64,000 bases of DNA from Stichopus chloronotus (taxonomy: Eukaryota > Echinodermata > Holothuroidea > Aspidochirotida > Stichopodidae). The notes under the pieces were generated by a model. It saw nothing but the letters and a program-made list of their open reading frames with translations. It searched no databases and was not told the DNA's origin. The translations under genes and the position numbers were made by a program. Shown here piece after piece: positions 1 through 36,490 of this stretch (positions are counted from its first letter, which is position 1; every line of letters starts with the position of its first letter). The stretch is from contig CM037838.1 in assembly GCA_021234535.1 (NCBI GenBank), positions 14,134,195 through 14,198,194 of the forward strand, read 5' to 3'.

Positions 1-1369
1 GAATTAGGGACAAACCTCTAAGTCTAAGTAATCACAATTAGACAGAAAATTCCTATCACATGACATAGAAATTTGAAATACTGTGATTAAAAGACTGAAG
101 AGTCTCATTCGGCTATGTACAGCCTATCTGATGTTAAGTAAAGTTCAGAGTCAGACCTTAGCTAAACTCATGTATTGTATAATACTTCAGTAGCAGTTGG
201 GCTAGTAGTTGTAAACTTCTATACGCTAGGCGGTGGGTGTATCTGTTAACATTAGGCTTGACAATCAGTGATATAGTACGGTAACGTTACGACATTGCCT
301 AACGTTTCAGCAGCAGCCTAGCCCTTATTACAATATTAGTTACTGTACAGTCTTAGTGATGTCTGAATTCGATAAGTGAACTAACCCAGAGGCGTTGATT
401 ATAAATAAGCTACTGATCATTTTGAAGTTGGCCTCTTGAACCCGTGCAGCAAAGTGAGATGACAGAGCTATAAAATTTGTTCGCCGTAGGCCTAACAAAG
501 GTTTAGTAGTTCATTCTCTGATGATTTGTCAGCTGCATGTGATGTGTACAGTGTACTGTATAACACTAGTAGCAGTAGTAGTAGCACAGTGTACGTGTAC
601 AGCTGCTAGATGATCAATATCGAAAGTTCGCTATACCAAATACAACACAAAACTTACGTTGATCAGGGACATCCCCAACCAGGACAGGCATCGTCACTAG
701 TGCTTGTTTCAAGTACCTGTGTTACCCAGCAATGTACGAATTTGGAAACCGCCACTGGTTTTGAAGTACAAAGTGTCTGATTCGTTTGGCAACTCCTGAT
801 CTACTTCGAAGTTTTGAGTCCCTACAAAACAGAAACATAGAGTGGGGCGGGTAAGTGCAGCCTTATGCTTATTTTTCATTAGGAAATGAAAATCCCGTGT
901 ACAGGCTTATATTTAGTTGATGATATTCTGCCCAGGTGCTGATATAGGCCTAGGCCTATGCTGAATATTTGATCCATCCTTACCAAATGAAGTCACTTTT
1001 CCTTCAAATTAGCCCTAGAAAAAGGCCTAGGCTAGGCCGTTTGCAATTGCACAATTTGCAGTACTTAACCAAGCCAGGTTGCCATGTTCGGTACTCAATG
1101 CACGCTGTAGTGAACACAAAGACAATCGTATATGTTCTATTCGTTATTTATTTCTTGCAACTCACTACTTCTCAGCTCTATGACCAAGATGGAACTCACT
1201 CATACCTATGCTCATATTATATCAGTGAACTGATGTTCCTGAACTTTCAATAACCTTTACAATATCAAAGAAGTAGGACAAAGAAAGGTGAAATGGTGAA
1301 AGTCATTTCATGGTATTTGCCAATATTATATAGGCCTACCACATTTCCGGCTGCAAAGGATTAGATGAA
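1..1369. other. Intergenic sequence, no gene recognised
   Basis: AT-rich with several nested TAGGCCT/AGGCCT palindromes (for example 944-960 and 1022-1038). An open frame at 969-1253 with one hydrophobic segment has no recognisable similarity and no splice context. Nothing else supportable. Confidence 0.6.
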
Positions 1370-3120
1370 GTCCTTCCAGTTTTATCATGCATTTGACATA
1401 CAGTATGTTGTTTAATCATAGTATCAATTTGTTGATCCATGAGTGGCCACCAATAGAGTTGTCTAGTTCTTTGTTTAGTGCACACTGCCCTGATGGCCTT
1501 CATGTGCATTATGAATAATCTTCGAAGTTATATGGTACCACAACTCTTTCCCCTCGAAAAAGGATATTACCATGAAGGGATAATTCATCCTGAAGACGGT
1601 AGTAAGGTAGCAAATCTTTGGACAGTAGACTACTGTTGCATGGCCAGCCATGGACAACATAATTACAGACATCATTATAAATAACATCATTACTAATAGC
1701 AGTACTTAGCATATCGGTAGAGACACTTTCACATGCTTGCAACAGTTAGCTCACAATACTCAGTATCATCTTCGAAATTTGAAATACAGTCTGATGAAAT
1801 GGGTAAAGGTAAACGAGATAGTGCATCTGCAACTGCATTTGATCGACCTGGAAGGTACTCAACATTATAATTATCGTTTAAAGTCTAGTTGCCCATGGAG
1901 CAATACGTAACGGCCTGTGGTCTGTACCAGAAGTAGACAGTAAGGTTGTCGAAGCCTTGTGATCTGTACGGAGTGTAAAATGACGACCCCACAAATATGT
2001 GTGCCATTTTTCTATAGCCCAGAGAGAAGCAAGGGCTTCTTTCTCGCCAGCTGAATACTTTTGTTCGCATTGCATCAGTTTGCGTGACGCGCACATGACT
2101 AAACGTTATTTGCCATCAGTAAATTTGAGTGATGGTTGCAGCAATTCCGCAATTGGATGCATCTGTAGTTACAACCACTTCTTTGGAGGGGTCGAATAAT
2201 GCAAGGGCATCCCCGTCCATTGTTATGGATAATTTAATATTCTGAAATGCAGATTCAGCTTCCTTCGTCCACCAGAAGGGTCCCTTTGCATTTTGTACAT
2301 TTCATATTGGTTGTACTTTCATTGCGAAGTTGGGCACAAATATGGCATAATAGCCCGCTAAGTCCAAGAAAGATTTCATTTGTTCTGCAAACTGCGGGGC
2401 TGGCGCATTCCGGATTGCATGCACAAGGTCTGGGGCTGGTCTAATGCCGTCTTTAGAGACGATATGTCCAAGTAAATTAAGGTTTTGAATATTAAACTCG
2501 CATTTAGTATTGAGTTTCATGCCTGACTTTCCTATGCGCTGTAGCACATGTAGCAGGTTTTGGTCATACTCTTCTTGTGTTTTGCCATACACAACAATAT
2601 CATCAAGATAGCATTGCACTCATGGTAGTCCTGATAATATAGAGCACATTACCTTCTGAAAGCATGACGTTGCTGATGCTAGGCCAAAGCAAACACGCCT
2701 ATACCTGTAAATTCCTGCATGTGTAATGGAAGCAGTCAAATCACGACTATCTTCGTGTAACGCTAGTTGATGGTAAGCAGACGTAAGGTCCAATTTTGAG
2801 AAGAAGCATGCACCCTGTAACTCAGTACTGTAATTCATCAATATGGGGAATAGGGTGTTTTTCAATTACCATGTTTTCATTTAGTTTCCGTAAATCAACG
2901 CGAATTCCAATATTCCCATTTTTCCTCCGAGCAACTACAATGGGAGAAACCCAATCGGTAGCACCTTTAACTTTCTCAATGATCGCTTCTGCTTCTAAAG
3001 GCACTTGGGCCCATGGAATTGTCTCTCACTGGACTGCTCGGCAAGCTGGTGTCCGCATGCGATGTTTCAACACTTTCTGGTTTGATGCAATGTACTTCCT
3101 TCGCTTGCCTGCAAATTTTT
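1370..3120 (-). mobile_element. Ty3/Gypsy-type retrotransposon pol fragment, broken
   Basis: In minus-strand order: reverse transcriptase N-terminal part (about 3110-2822; IEKVKGATDWVSP, VDLRKLN), RT core (2865-2620; FSKLDLTSAYHQL), RT active-site block (2619-2302; YLDDIVVYGKT), RNase H (2096-1878; KYSAGEKEALASLWAIEKW, TDHKA), linker (1742-1509) and the integrase zinc-binding start (about 1510-1371; NAHEGHQGSVH, then WWPLMDQQIDTMIKQ). Breaks seen: a frameshift near 2823-2860, an in-frame TGA at 2622-2620 next to the active site, a frameshift between 2302 and 2096, and another between linker and integrase. No catalytic integrase core, gag or LTRs were recognised. Inactive relic. Confidence 0.88.
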
Positions 3121-5563
3121 GCGAAATGTCCAGTTTTCCTCTAGGTTTCCACGCATTGTTTAGTTGCACATTTGGGCAATATTCATGTGAGTGTTATAAA
3201 GTTAACATAGTGATATACTTAAAACATGGCTGGTCTGTAGCTGGTGTTTAAGAAGGTTTTCAAATAGAAGACTAGTTGCTTCATGCTGGCAGTTAAGAGA
3301 AATTACAAAGAAGACATCATTTTCACATTGCAAAGGCATCTATGCAAAGAGGCAAGAGAATGGCAGGGAAATATGACCTGCTTCAGCTTGCATTGTTTTG
3401 TCAGTGCCTGTTTAGTGCACTCATAGTGTGTGTCTTTGGTAGGTAGCATTATCATGTGTCCACAATCCACATCAAGCACAAAGTCATTCTTACCTACTGT
3501 ATGCTAGAGGCTCTCATGTTCCTGAAATGCAACAAACATATCATTTGAACCTGCTTAAGCTTGCACAGTATTGTAGCACCTTTGATGATGAACTGAATAA
3601 ATAGTGCTGTTTATATGCTGCTTCAGTCGAGGATTTCTTTCATTTTCTTGAAAAAAGACATCTATTTATTCATATATATTCCACAGTCCACTGTTGTATA
3701 AGAGTGGACAGTCTTTGGACAAATGTTCCTTTTAATAATAATACAAATATATATATTAACTGATCCACTTGATTGGTAATTATACTTTTGAAAGTGTTTA
3801 GTACTAGCTAGCACACCAGTAAAAAAGACAAATACTGTCACCTACACTACAGTACACAAATGTTTTGTAAAAAAACTTTGCGAGATTTAAAACATCATGA
3901 CTTGGACTTGGAAGGTAGTCACTCGGACTCAATGGATGGTGACTAGGTTTAAGTCTCGAGGAGGTGGTGTGACTTGGTCTTGGCCTCAAATTGTGGTGAT
4001 CCACTCATCCACAAAACCGATGATTGTGCTTCCAACTTGAAGCATACAGTACAGGTACACATGTTCTTTCATATTTGGAAGGCAATAATCATATTTTGTG
4101 TTGCTTCTTCATGTGAATTGAGTGGAAACATACTAAAGCAGTAACTTTTGTAGCTGTTGTTTTGACTTCGACCTAGAAGTAGCTTGCAGTACAAAATGTA
4201 CAGTGACAAGGCTAGTCCTTACAAGTTGTACACGAAGGTTGATTTTTGGCTGGCCTTTGTTTCCCTCACTCAAGCTGACGGAAAATGACCTGACAGATAC
4301 AGTTTACATTTTGCATTTACCCTTTCTGTTTTAAGGAGTTCTGAGACTAAAATTCTGTATCCAGAATTATGCTAAAAAATGCTGAGTCGATGGGCAATGT
4401 ATTCATGATTATTGTCAAGTAATTTGGACAACTTTTCAATGGATGATGCATTATGATCTAACTGCGACTTATCCTGAGACATGTATCTCTTCACTTAGAA
4501 ATAGAACCTTTAGAGCTTCTGTAAGGTCTATATTAGGTTTGGCCTGGTTCAGTTAGATCCGTGAGTAGCGTGCGAAGTTTATAACGTCCCGAATACGAGG
4601 AATTCTGGAGACAGGGCTTCGTAAAGATCGAAAGAGAAGTTTCTTGAAGGTTCACAATGTTTTATTAACTCTCCAAAATAACAACACGGTCAAAATACGG
4701 GCGAAATACAATCTAAAAAGATAATTACTCCTAGTCAGGTCAGTACGTCCTAACGCAAGTGTGGTCCCAGCTAAAGTGAATTCAGATTTGCAGAACAACC
4801 AAATCACCAGAGTCCTTGCAAGTGCACGGCAGACACTGATTGGACTATGACATCTGCACAGCCTCTAGTGCTGCTCTGTGATTGGCTATAATTGGATATG
4901 AGTTCACGCAGTGTTTGCACACGGCCTGCATGCAGTGCTTGTTTTCATGCCTAGAGCTAAAGAAAGCTCTACTACATAGCCAATACGAAGTCAACCTTGA
5001 CGTGACGTAGTCAATTATGTCATGACGTAGCAGAATGGTCATCATGCAGAAGTTCAGTGGCGTTCAATGTAAGGTGCAACTAGCATCAAATACAATATCA
5101 TTTGTAAGTACAGTAACTGATGACACACGGAAAACATTCTAAGTCTTAGCATTGTCAAATGTACAGTAACTCTAAATATGTCTTACACTTCTGGAGACTT
5201 TGCCTCAGGACTGTACCTAGGGGCCCAAAACAGGCCTCTGGACCCAACTCGCAGCTCAATGCTACATACTTGATTCTGTAGAACTGTACTTTTTCCCACC
5301 ATTGCCCAAACCCTCTCCCCCCCCCCCCCCCCCCTTTGTGTCAAAAGAATGCTGACATTTCATCTGTCATGATGTTATGTTAGGTACCAGGTAATGTGAT
5401 TTTATTTGGCCTAGTATCTGTACACTGCATGCATTATCAACACTAGTCCGACTCACACATTTCAAACTGCTCAATCCTCATAGAGACAAAGAATGCCCAA
5501 TAAGAAGTCTGGAGAAGATGACCTCTTGGTAGTCAAAATGTAGAGGCACAACGAGTCTTCATC
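3121..5563. other. Intergenic sequence upstream of the ABCC4-like gene
   Basis: No gene recognised. It holds an 18-base poly(C) tract at 5317-5334 and, just before the start codon, a short leader with upstream ATGs. The missing ends of the Ty3/Gypsy element could lie here, but I could not identify an LTR. Confidence 0.5.
5493..5544 (+). promoter_or_regulatory. Upstream ATGs in the presumed 5' leader of the ABCC4-like gene
   Basis: Three short upstream frames precede ATG 5564: ATG at 5493 runs 16 codons to a TAG at 5541-5543, ATG at 5518 runs 4 codons to TAG at 5530-5532, and ATG at 5539 overlaps that first frame's last codons and is followed at once by TAG. If this stretch is transcribed as 5' UTR, these would reduce initiation at the main start. 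Transcription of this stretch is not shown. Confidence 0.35.
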
Positions 5564-30505
<24,942 letters not shown>

Positions 30506-30634
30506 AATTGAAGTTGGTTCCTTGCTTTTTAGTTCCCTTAAACAGCCATATACACATATTTAGGGAATCAACTTTCAGCTTGAAGAAAAGTTTTTCTTTA
30601 TGCTCTGAGATCATTTCAACTTCACCACATTATG

Positions 30635-31215
30635 ATTAAAAGAAAAAAAAAAATCAGCGAATGGATCACCATACACATCAGTGAAGTCTAGTGATTTGTG
30701 GCTCATTCAGTTCATTAATTAACTTGTTCAGAATCGTAAATACTCAAGGAATATTTTGAAATCCATCACAAAAGTTGTGACTTATGTAGGGTTTGGGCTA
30801 AATTTTCCGGCGGTCCTTGAATTTTGGTCGGACCTGAGCTTCTTGACGTCGGACGATCATTATCTTGTTGTGTGACGTTGTTTTCCCAGCGCTTTGTGAT
30901 GAAGAAGACATATTGTCAAGACAGATCATGTGACTTCAGCTCCTTCTGAAATCAACTTTACCTTTGAGCGTGTTGAGCATCTATGGCTCTGGGGATATTA
31001 CATGAGAGGGAGAGGCGGGAGCTTATTCTCATTTTACTATCTAAATGGTTAACCACCATATCTGTTGGCATGTTGTGTATCAAGAAATATTTTTGCCAAA
31101 AAAGGGTCTCATCTGTCAGGAGATGGTACTTCTTGGACCCAGTTAATGGCATCCAGACATTCTTTATTTTGAGATCTTCCAAAAGCTTACTCTTCAAAAA
31201 AATAATTTGAATAAA
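30635..31215 (+). promoter_or_regulatory. Candidate polyadenylation signals of the ABCC4-like gene
   Basis: ATTAAA at 30635-30640, followed by a short A-run, and AATAAA at 31210-31215 are the first poly(A) hexamers after the stop codon at 30505. Which one is used, if either, cannot be decided from sequence alone. Confidence 0.35.
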
Positions 31216-34200
31216 TGTTTATGTAAACCGTGTCCACCAATTGTGGGGGTTAGAAAAGATTTTTGGGGGGCAAGTGCCACTAATGTCTCTTTACCCCCAT
31301 AGAACCCCCCTGTTGTTAAGCTACCTAGTGATTGGTTGAACAAATCAGATTTGTTATCATCTTACATCACATGATTTGTATGAACCAATGAATCTTTGTC
31401 ATTCTGTGTCTTCTTCTCCTTGAGGCAAGAGAGACAATAGGGGTTATCAATCCCCTTGTGTTCCTTTCTCCTATACCAGACGATCATACGTAAACATGTC
31501 ATTTCTCGTATTGTAATTTTTTTCGTTTATATAAAAGACAATTTACAGCTGATCCATGTGAAGCCGTTGATATGAGATGCAATCACCATCAGTCAATCCC
31601 TTACTGTTTTGATCAACATTCTTGTGATTTTCCTTCTTGAACACCAATACCAGAAGGTACAAATGCCGATTTTGGCCGACAAATCCCCCCCGTCACAGAC
31701 ACTGAAAAGTACATTCATGACAGTTAAACACAGCACTGTTTGTGTTGATGTCCCCAAACATAACAGCAAGGTTTGCCGTCAAACTGACAAACATTCTCTT
31801 TTCATTTCTCTCAACAGACATTGCCGTTATTGGACAGCTCTGGACATGCACCTTCAGCTTAAAATGAAAAAGTATTTTTCTTTTGTATAATTTATGATTT
31901 TGTTTACCCAGTATGACCACAAAGTCGAACATGGCCACACAAAGGATTTCACAACCTTTCAAGGACTAACGAATGCCAACAGAAGATTACAGAATATTTT
32001 TGAAATTTCTCAGTATATTCATTCCTATTTTTTTTACCTTTATTTACATATTGTCATAGTCTACTGATTTGGCTCTTAAAAATTATATTTTGAAACTTGT
32101 GAACTGCCAACCATTTCAGATGACAACCAAGATACATTTCCCCTACCAGAGGTGTATGATAGGTCTCCATCTTGTTAAACTTCAACAAACTGTTTGCCAT
32201 ATTTAGAATTTTCTTTTTAGTCACCAGTAGCTCTGTGCATTTTATTGTATAATTTTCAAATCTGACATAAGGAAGTTCAACTCTATAAACAGTTAATTGT
32301 TCTTTTATTTCATGGTAGAGTGAATCAAGCAGTACGAGCTTAAAATGTTCTTGTGGTACATTTTCAGCTGGAGAAGTCACTGCAGGGATTTCAGATAAGT
32401 TAGAAATGATGTACTTGAGAGCTTTTTATAATATCATACATTAAATTTCAAAATCATTAAAAGAGTGTGAGTTTACAAGTACTTTAATGTCCACAGGTTA
32501 TGTCATTCATTTCCTACAATGTCATCAGATTTTGATATACTTTTGTATTATCGCTAATTTCAATGTATTATAAGTGAATGTATCAAATACTTAGCCTGTA
32601 ATAGCTGTTTTTTTTTTAAATTAGAAAGGTTTTTTTTTTCTAATAGAAAGCCAGTCATGTTTTTTTTTCAAGTCTGTATTGTGTAACACATACAGTATTG
32701 TGTAACACATACAATTTTACTGCTTTGCCAAATCAAAGGGGTCCTTTTCCTAAATGTTTTAAAATCAATGTATTTTTGTGAAACCTAGCACCATGTATTA
32801 AGTCTGCATTGTCTAACACTCGCGGAAATAAAATTCGACTTTGCCAAAGTAAAGGGGTCCTTTTCTATAAAATGTTCATTTATGGTTCATTTATGATACA
32901 GTGTACCTTGTTTTCAAAGTACCGCTACCACCAAAGCTTGAATTCCTTTTATAATTCCGTGGAACTCCATTAGTTATTTGATGTTGTTTAAGCTTCTGTG
33001 AAGTACACAGTCTATCTCAGGGTGCAGTTTTTCGAAGAAGAAGAAAAAAAGAAGAAGAAAAAAAGAAGAAGAAAAGAATGTTTGACTTGTAATGTTGAGT
33101 GAGTTGTAAAGTTCTAGAAGCTGTAATTATGACATTTGTCACTGGCAGTTGGAAGTGCTGTTAGCATCGAAGGCGAAGGTGTCATACTTTTCTGTGGTGA
33201 TTCCTGTGGTGGACATCTCCTTCCATACAATATGGCCAGTGGTGGCCTGGCTCTTCAGTCATTCCTAAATTGTCAAAAAGTATATTGTACTTAATAGGTA
33301 GATGTTGTTGACTCTTAATAGTGTTCTACCATCAGTTGAAATTTATCGATGTAAAGAGGAGATGAAACATTTGCTTCTGGTTAAAGTCTTGACATTACCG
33401 CACATGTGGATATTACACATTTGATCCATGCAGCACTTCTTTTATCTCTTTACCTAGGTTAGAAAAAGATTCTCATTCTTACCATTCTCAAAGTGGAGAA
33501 GGTTGCAAACTTTTTAAACTGTCTAATGTAGACTTGTAGAGTTCAATGTTCAGATTTTTTTTTTTTTTTGAACCAAAGATTAATCACTTTTGTGTTGTGT
33601 CCATTCACTGAATAATTTGCTGCCTCATTTTGAAGACAAGACAAATATAACGTTGTTAATGTCTTGGTCCCAGATTTCTTACACTATAGGATCATCCGTT
33701 CATTCATGTTAGTGCAATATCCTGGAATTTACGTTGCTACATCGTTTACCTTGGTGTTTTTGGAACTACACAACGAAGGGGTCATTTGCGTCGACATGTT
33801 CAAACTTTTTTTCAACATGTTCAAATTTTTTTTTTTTTTTCAAGGATGCAGTGCACGATGAAAGGGATGCAGATTTTCCAAGATGTTAAGGCGACATATC
33901 GTTGAAAAAGCAGGGCAGTTCAATTTTGTTGTTTGTGTCGGTGCATCATCCTGTCTGGGTTGATTGTTTGTCAGTAAACCTTTTTTTGGCTAGTTTTTTG
34001 GTATGCCATAATTTGTGCCTTTGTATGCCATAATTTGTGCCTTTGTAGAGGTCATTCAATGACATACTGACCAAAGATATGTAATACAATCCTTTTCCCT
34101 CCAAAGCCTCAAATCCATTTTATAAGACAACTTTCATCCACCCTTGTCAATGCTGAAATCACTGTGATCGCACCGCAGATTAAACACCAAGTACGTGTGA

Positions 34201-35335
34201 CAGATAAGACGTCAAGTGCATGGTGTCAATTATAGCAAAATAACCTTGTGGCAAATATGTCAAAGCATTAAGTTGTGTAATGCGAGAATTTAATTTTGAT
34301 TTATCCTTGTCTACAAGTAACTGGTGCTTTGACATATTACAGCAATTTATGATTTGAACAGATAATCTACCTCAAAGGCAAGATGTACCATTGTAAAGAT
34401 AAGAGATGAAATTTTGAAGCAACATATTTGTCAAGCCTCTGACTTTAATTTCCTGATGCATGGAAGATGGGCCGTCCATTGAAAATGCACCAGTTGGGGT
34501 TAACATTTAGCATGGTTGATATATAAATGTAAAATAACAGTCATCCTGTCAGATTAAACTTATATAGTGTTAACTGTCGATATTTGTTTGCCAGTTTAAC
34601 ACTTTAATGATGGATTGGAAGTTTGAATGTTTCTGTAGGTTGTGATAACAAGAAAGTGAATCAGAAAAAGGGCAACAACTTGTTTCTGTGTTACATATAC
34701 AATGCAATATATACAGGGGAAAAATAGTTATTTTCAAGTTTTGTGTGTATACAATTAGATTATTGCAGAAAGAGCTGTAGAAAATGTTTTCTCTTCATCT
34801 TAAGTTTATCAAGAGTTAAATGACATTGCAGGAATGTCCCATAAGCTACTTTTAAAAAAAAAAAAATTGCAGTAGAGTTTTTCCATGGAGAAATAAATGG
34901 TCAACCATTAGTTCCGTGGACTCGGAGGCTATGCTGTAGTAACGCTTTCGTTTATTCCCATCCAAGCATGTCGTACTGTCCAGCACTATTGAGATAAGTG
35001 CCTGTTATCTGACTGCTGTGTTTGCAGAGAGAATGATCAGAGCCAGAGAGAGACAACAAACTAACCAAGTGCACTGGAGCAGAAAATCTTTCTTCCCTGA
35101 CCTACTGGTGGGTCAGAGAAGACAAGTCAGGTGGAGTTGATTTCTTTGTTCTTACTGCCATATTAATGAATCTCACTAGTTTGCTACAGCAAAGTTGCGA
35201 ATAAAATCATCTCAGGAGCAAAGTTTGATATTTGCCCAGAGTAATTTTTGGTTTCGATGATAATCGTAACCTTTGTAATCATGCATATGTGTGTGTGTAT
35301 GGGTGTGTGTGTGTGTGTATGTCTGTGACGCCCTA
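31216..35335. other. Intergenic sequence 3' of the ABCC4-like gene
   Basis: No gene recognised. Noted: small direct duplications GTATTGTGTAACACATACA (32675-32713) and GTATGCCATAATTTGTGCCT (34001-34046), an (A/G)-rich GAAGAAGAAAAA tract at 33034-33078, and a (TG)n tract at 35286-35320 just before the 144-bp array. Confidence 0.55.
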
Positions 35336-36490
35336 CCTTGTAAACACGATATCTCAAGAAGGGAAGCTTGGACAGATCTCATATTTGGTATGTAGGTGTA
35401 CCATTTGAGAAGAAGAACCCTATTGTTTTTGGTGGAGGTCAAAGGTCATTTGGGGTCAACAGGGGTCACAATGTGAAAACCTTGTAAACACGATATCTCA
35501 AGAATGGAAGCTTGGACAGATCTCATATTTGGTATGTAGGTGTACCATATTAAGAAGAAGAACCCTATTTTTTTGTGGAGTTCAAAGGTCATTTGGGGTC
35601 AACAGGGGTCAAAATGTGAAAACCTTGTAAACACGATATCTCAAGAAGGGAAGCTTGGACAGATCTCATATTTGGTATGTTGGTGTACCATATTGAGGAG
35701 GAGAACCCTATGGTTTTTGGTGGAGGTCAAAGGTCATTTAGGGTTAACAGGGGTCAAATTGTGAAAACTTTGAAAACACGATATCTCAAGAAAGGAAGCT
35801 TGCAGAGATCTCGTTTTGCATATAGTTGTACAATGTTAAGTATAGAGACCGTATTGTTTTTGGTGGAGGTCAGAGGTCATTTGGGGTCAACAGGGATCAA
35901 ATAGTGAAAACCTTGTAAACACGATATCTCAAGAAGGGGAGCTTGGACAAATTTTATATTTAGTATGTAGGTAAACCACATTAGGAAGAATAACCCTGTT
36001 GCTTTTGGTGAAGGTCAAAGGTCATTTGGGGTCAACAGGGGTCAAAATGTGAAAACCTTGTAAACATGGTATCTCAAGAAAGGAAGCTTGGACAGATCTC
36101 ATATTTAGTGTGTAGGTGAACCATATTGAGAAGAAGAATCCTATCGTTCTTGGTAAAGGTCAAAGGTCATTTGGGGTCAACAGAGGTCAAATTGTGAAAA
36201 CCTTGAAAACACGATATCTCAAGAAAGGAAGCTTGAAGTGATCTCATATTTAGTATGTAGGTGTACCATATTGAGAGGAAGAATCCTATTGTTTATGGTA
36301 GGGGTCAAAGGTCATTTGGGGTCATCAGGGGTCAAGTTGTGAAAACCTTGAAAACACAATATCTCAAGAAAGGAAGCTTGTAGAGATCTCATGTTTTGTA
36401 TGTAGTTGTACCATGTTGGGTAGAGGAACCCTATCGTTTTTTGTGAAGGTCAAAGGTCATTTGGGGTCAACAGGGGTCAAATTGTGAAAA
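35336..36490. repeat. 144-bp tandem repeat, eight copies, each with a DR1-like motif
   Basis: Units are anchored on CACGATATCTCAAG or close variants at 35345, 35489, 35632, 35777, 35920, 36065, 36210 and 36355 (spacing 143-145 bp). Each contains ACCTTGTAAACACGATATCT, a GGAAGCTTGGACAGATCTCA block, and near its end AGGTCAAAGGTCA followed by TTTGGGGTCAACAGGGGTCA. Open frames here are repeat translations. Confidence 0.95.
35436..36459 (+). promoter_or_regulatory. Eight DR1-type nuclear-receptor motifs in the 144-bp array
   Basis: AGGTCA-N-AGGTCA at 35436-35448, 35724-35736, 35867-35879 (N is G), 36012-36024, 36157-36169 and 36447-36459. One-mismatch versions are at 35579-35591 and 36302-36314. 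DR1 is the known consensus for HNF4 and RXR heterodimers. In each unit a further pair of GGGTCA-like half-sites with about a 4-base spacer follows. Binding is not shown; the motif may simply be carried by the repeat. Confidence 0.45.

Noticed and set aside
969..1253. 94-codon plus-strand open frame with a hydrophobic segment
   Set aside because: No recognisable family, no splice or promoter context, and overlaps TAGGCCT-rich sequence. Length is within chance.
35540..35904. Plus-strand frames repeating a VEVKGHLG-like phrase
   Set aside because: Translation of the 144-bp tandem repeat; no independent coding evidence.
35336..36490. CRISPR-like array
   Set aside because: Contiguous 144-bp tandem units without spacers, in animal DNA; a satellite-type repeat.
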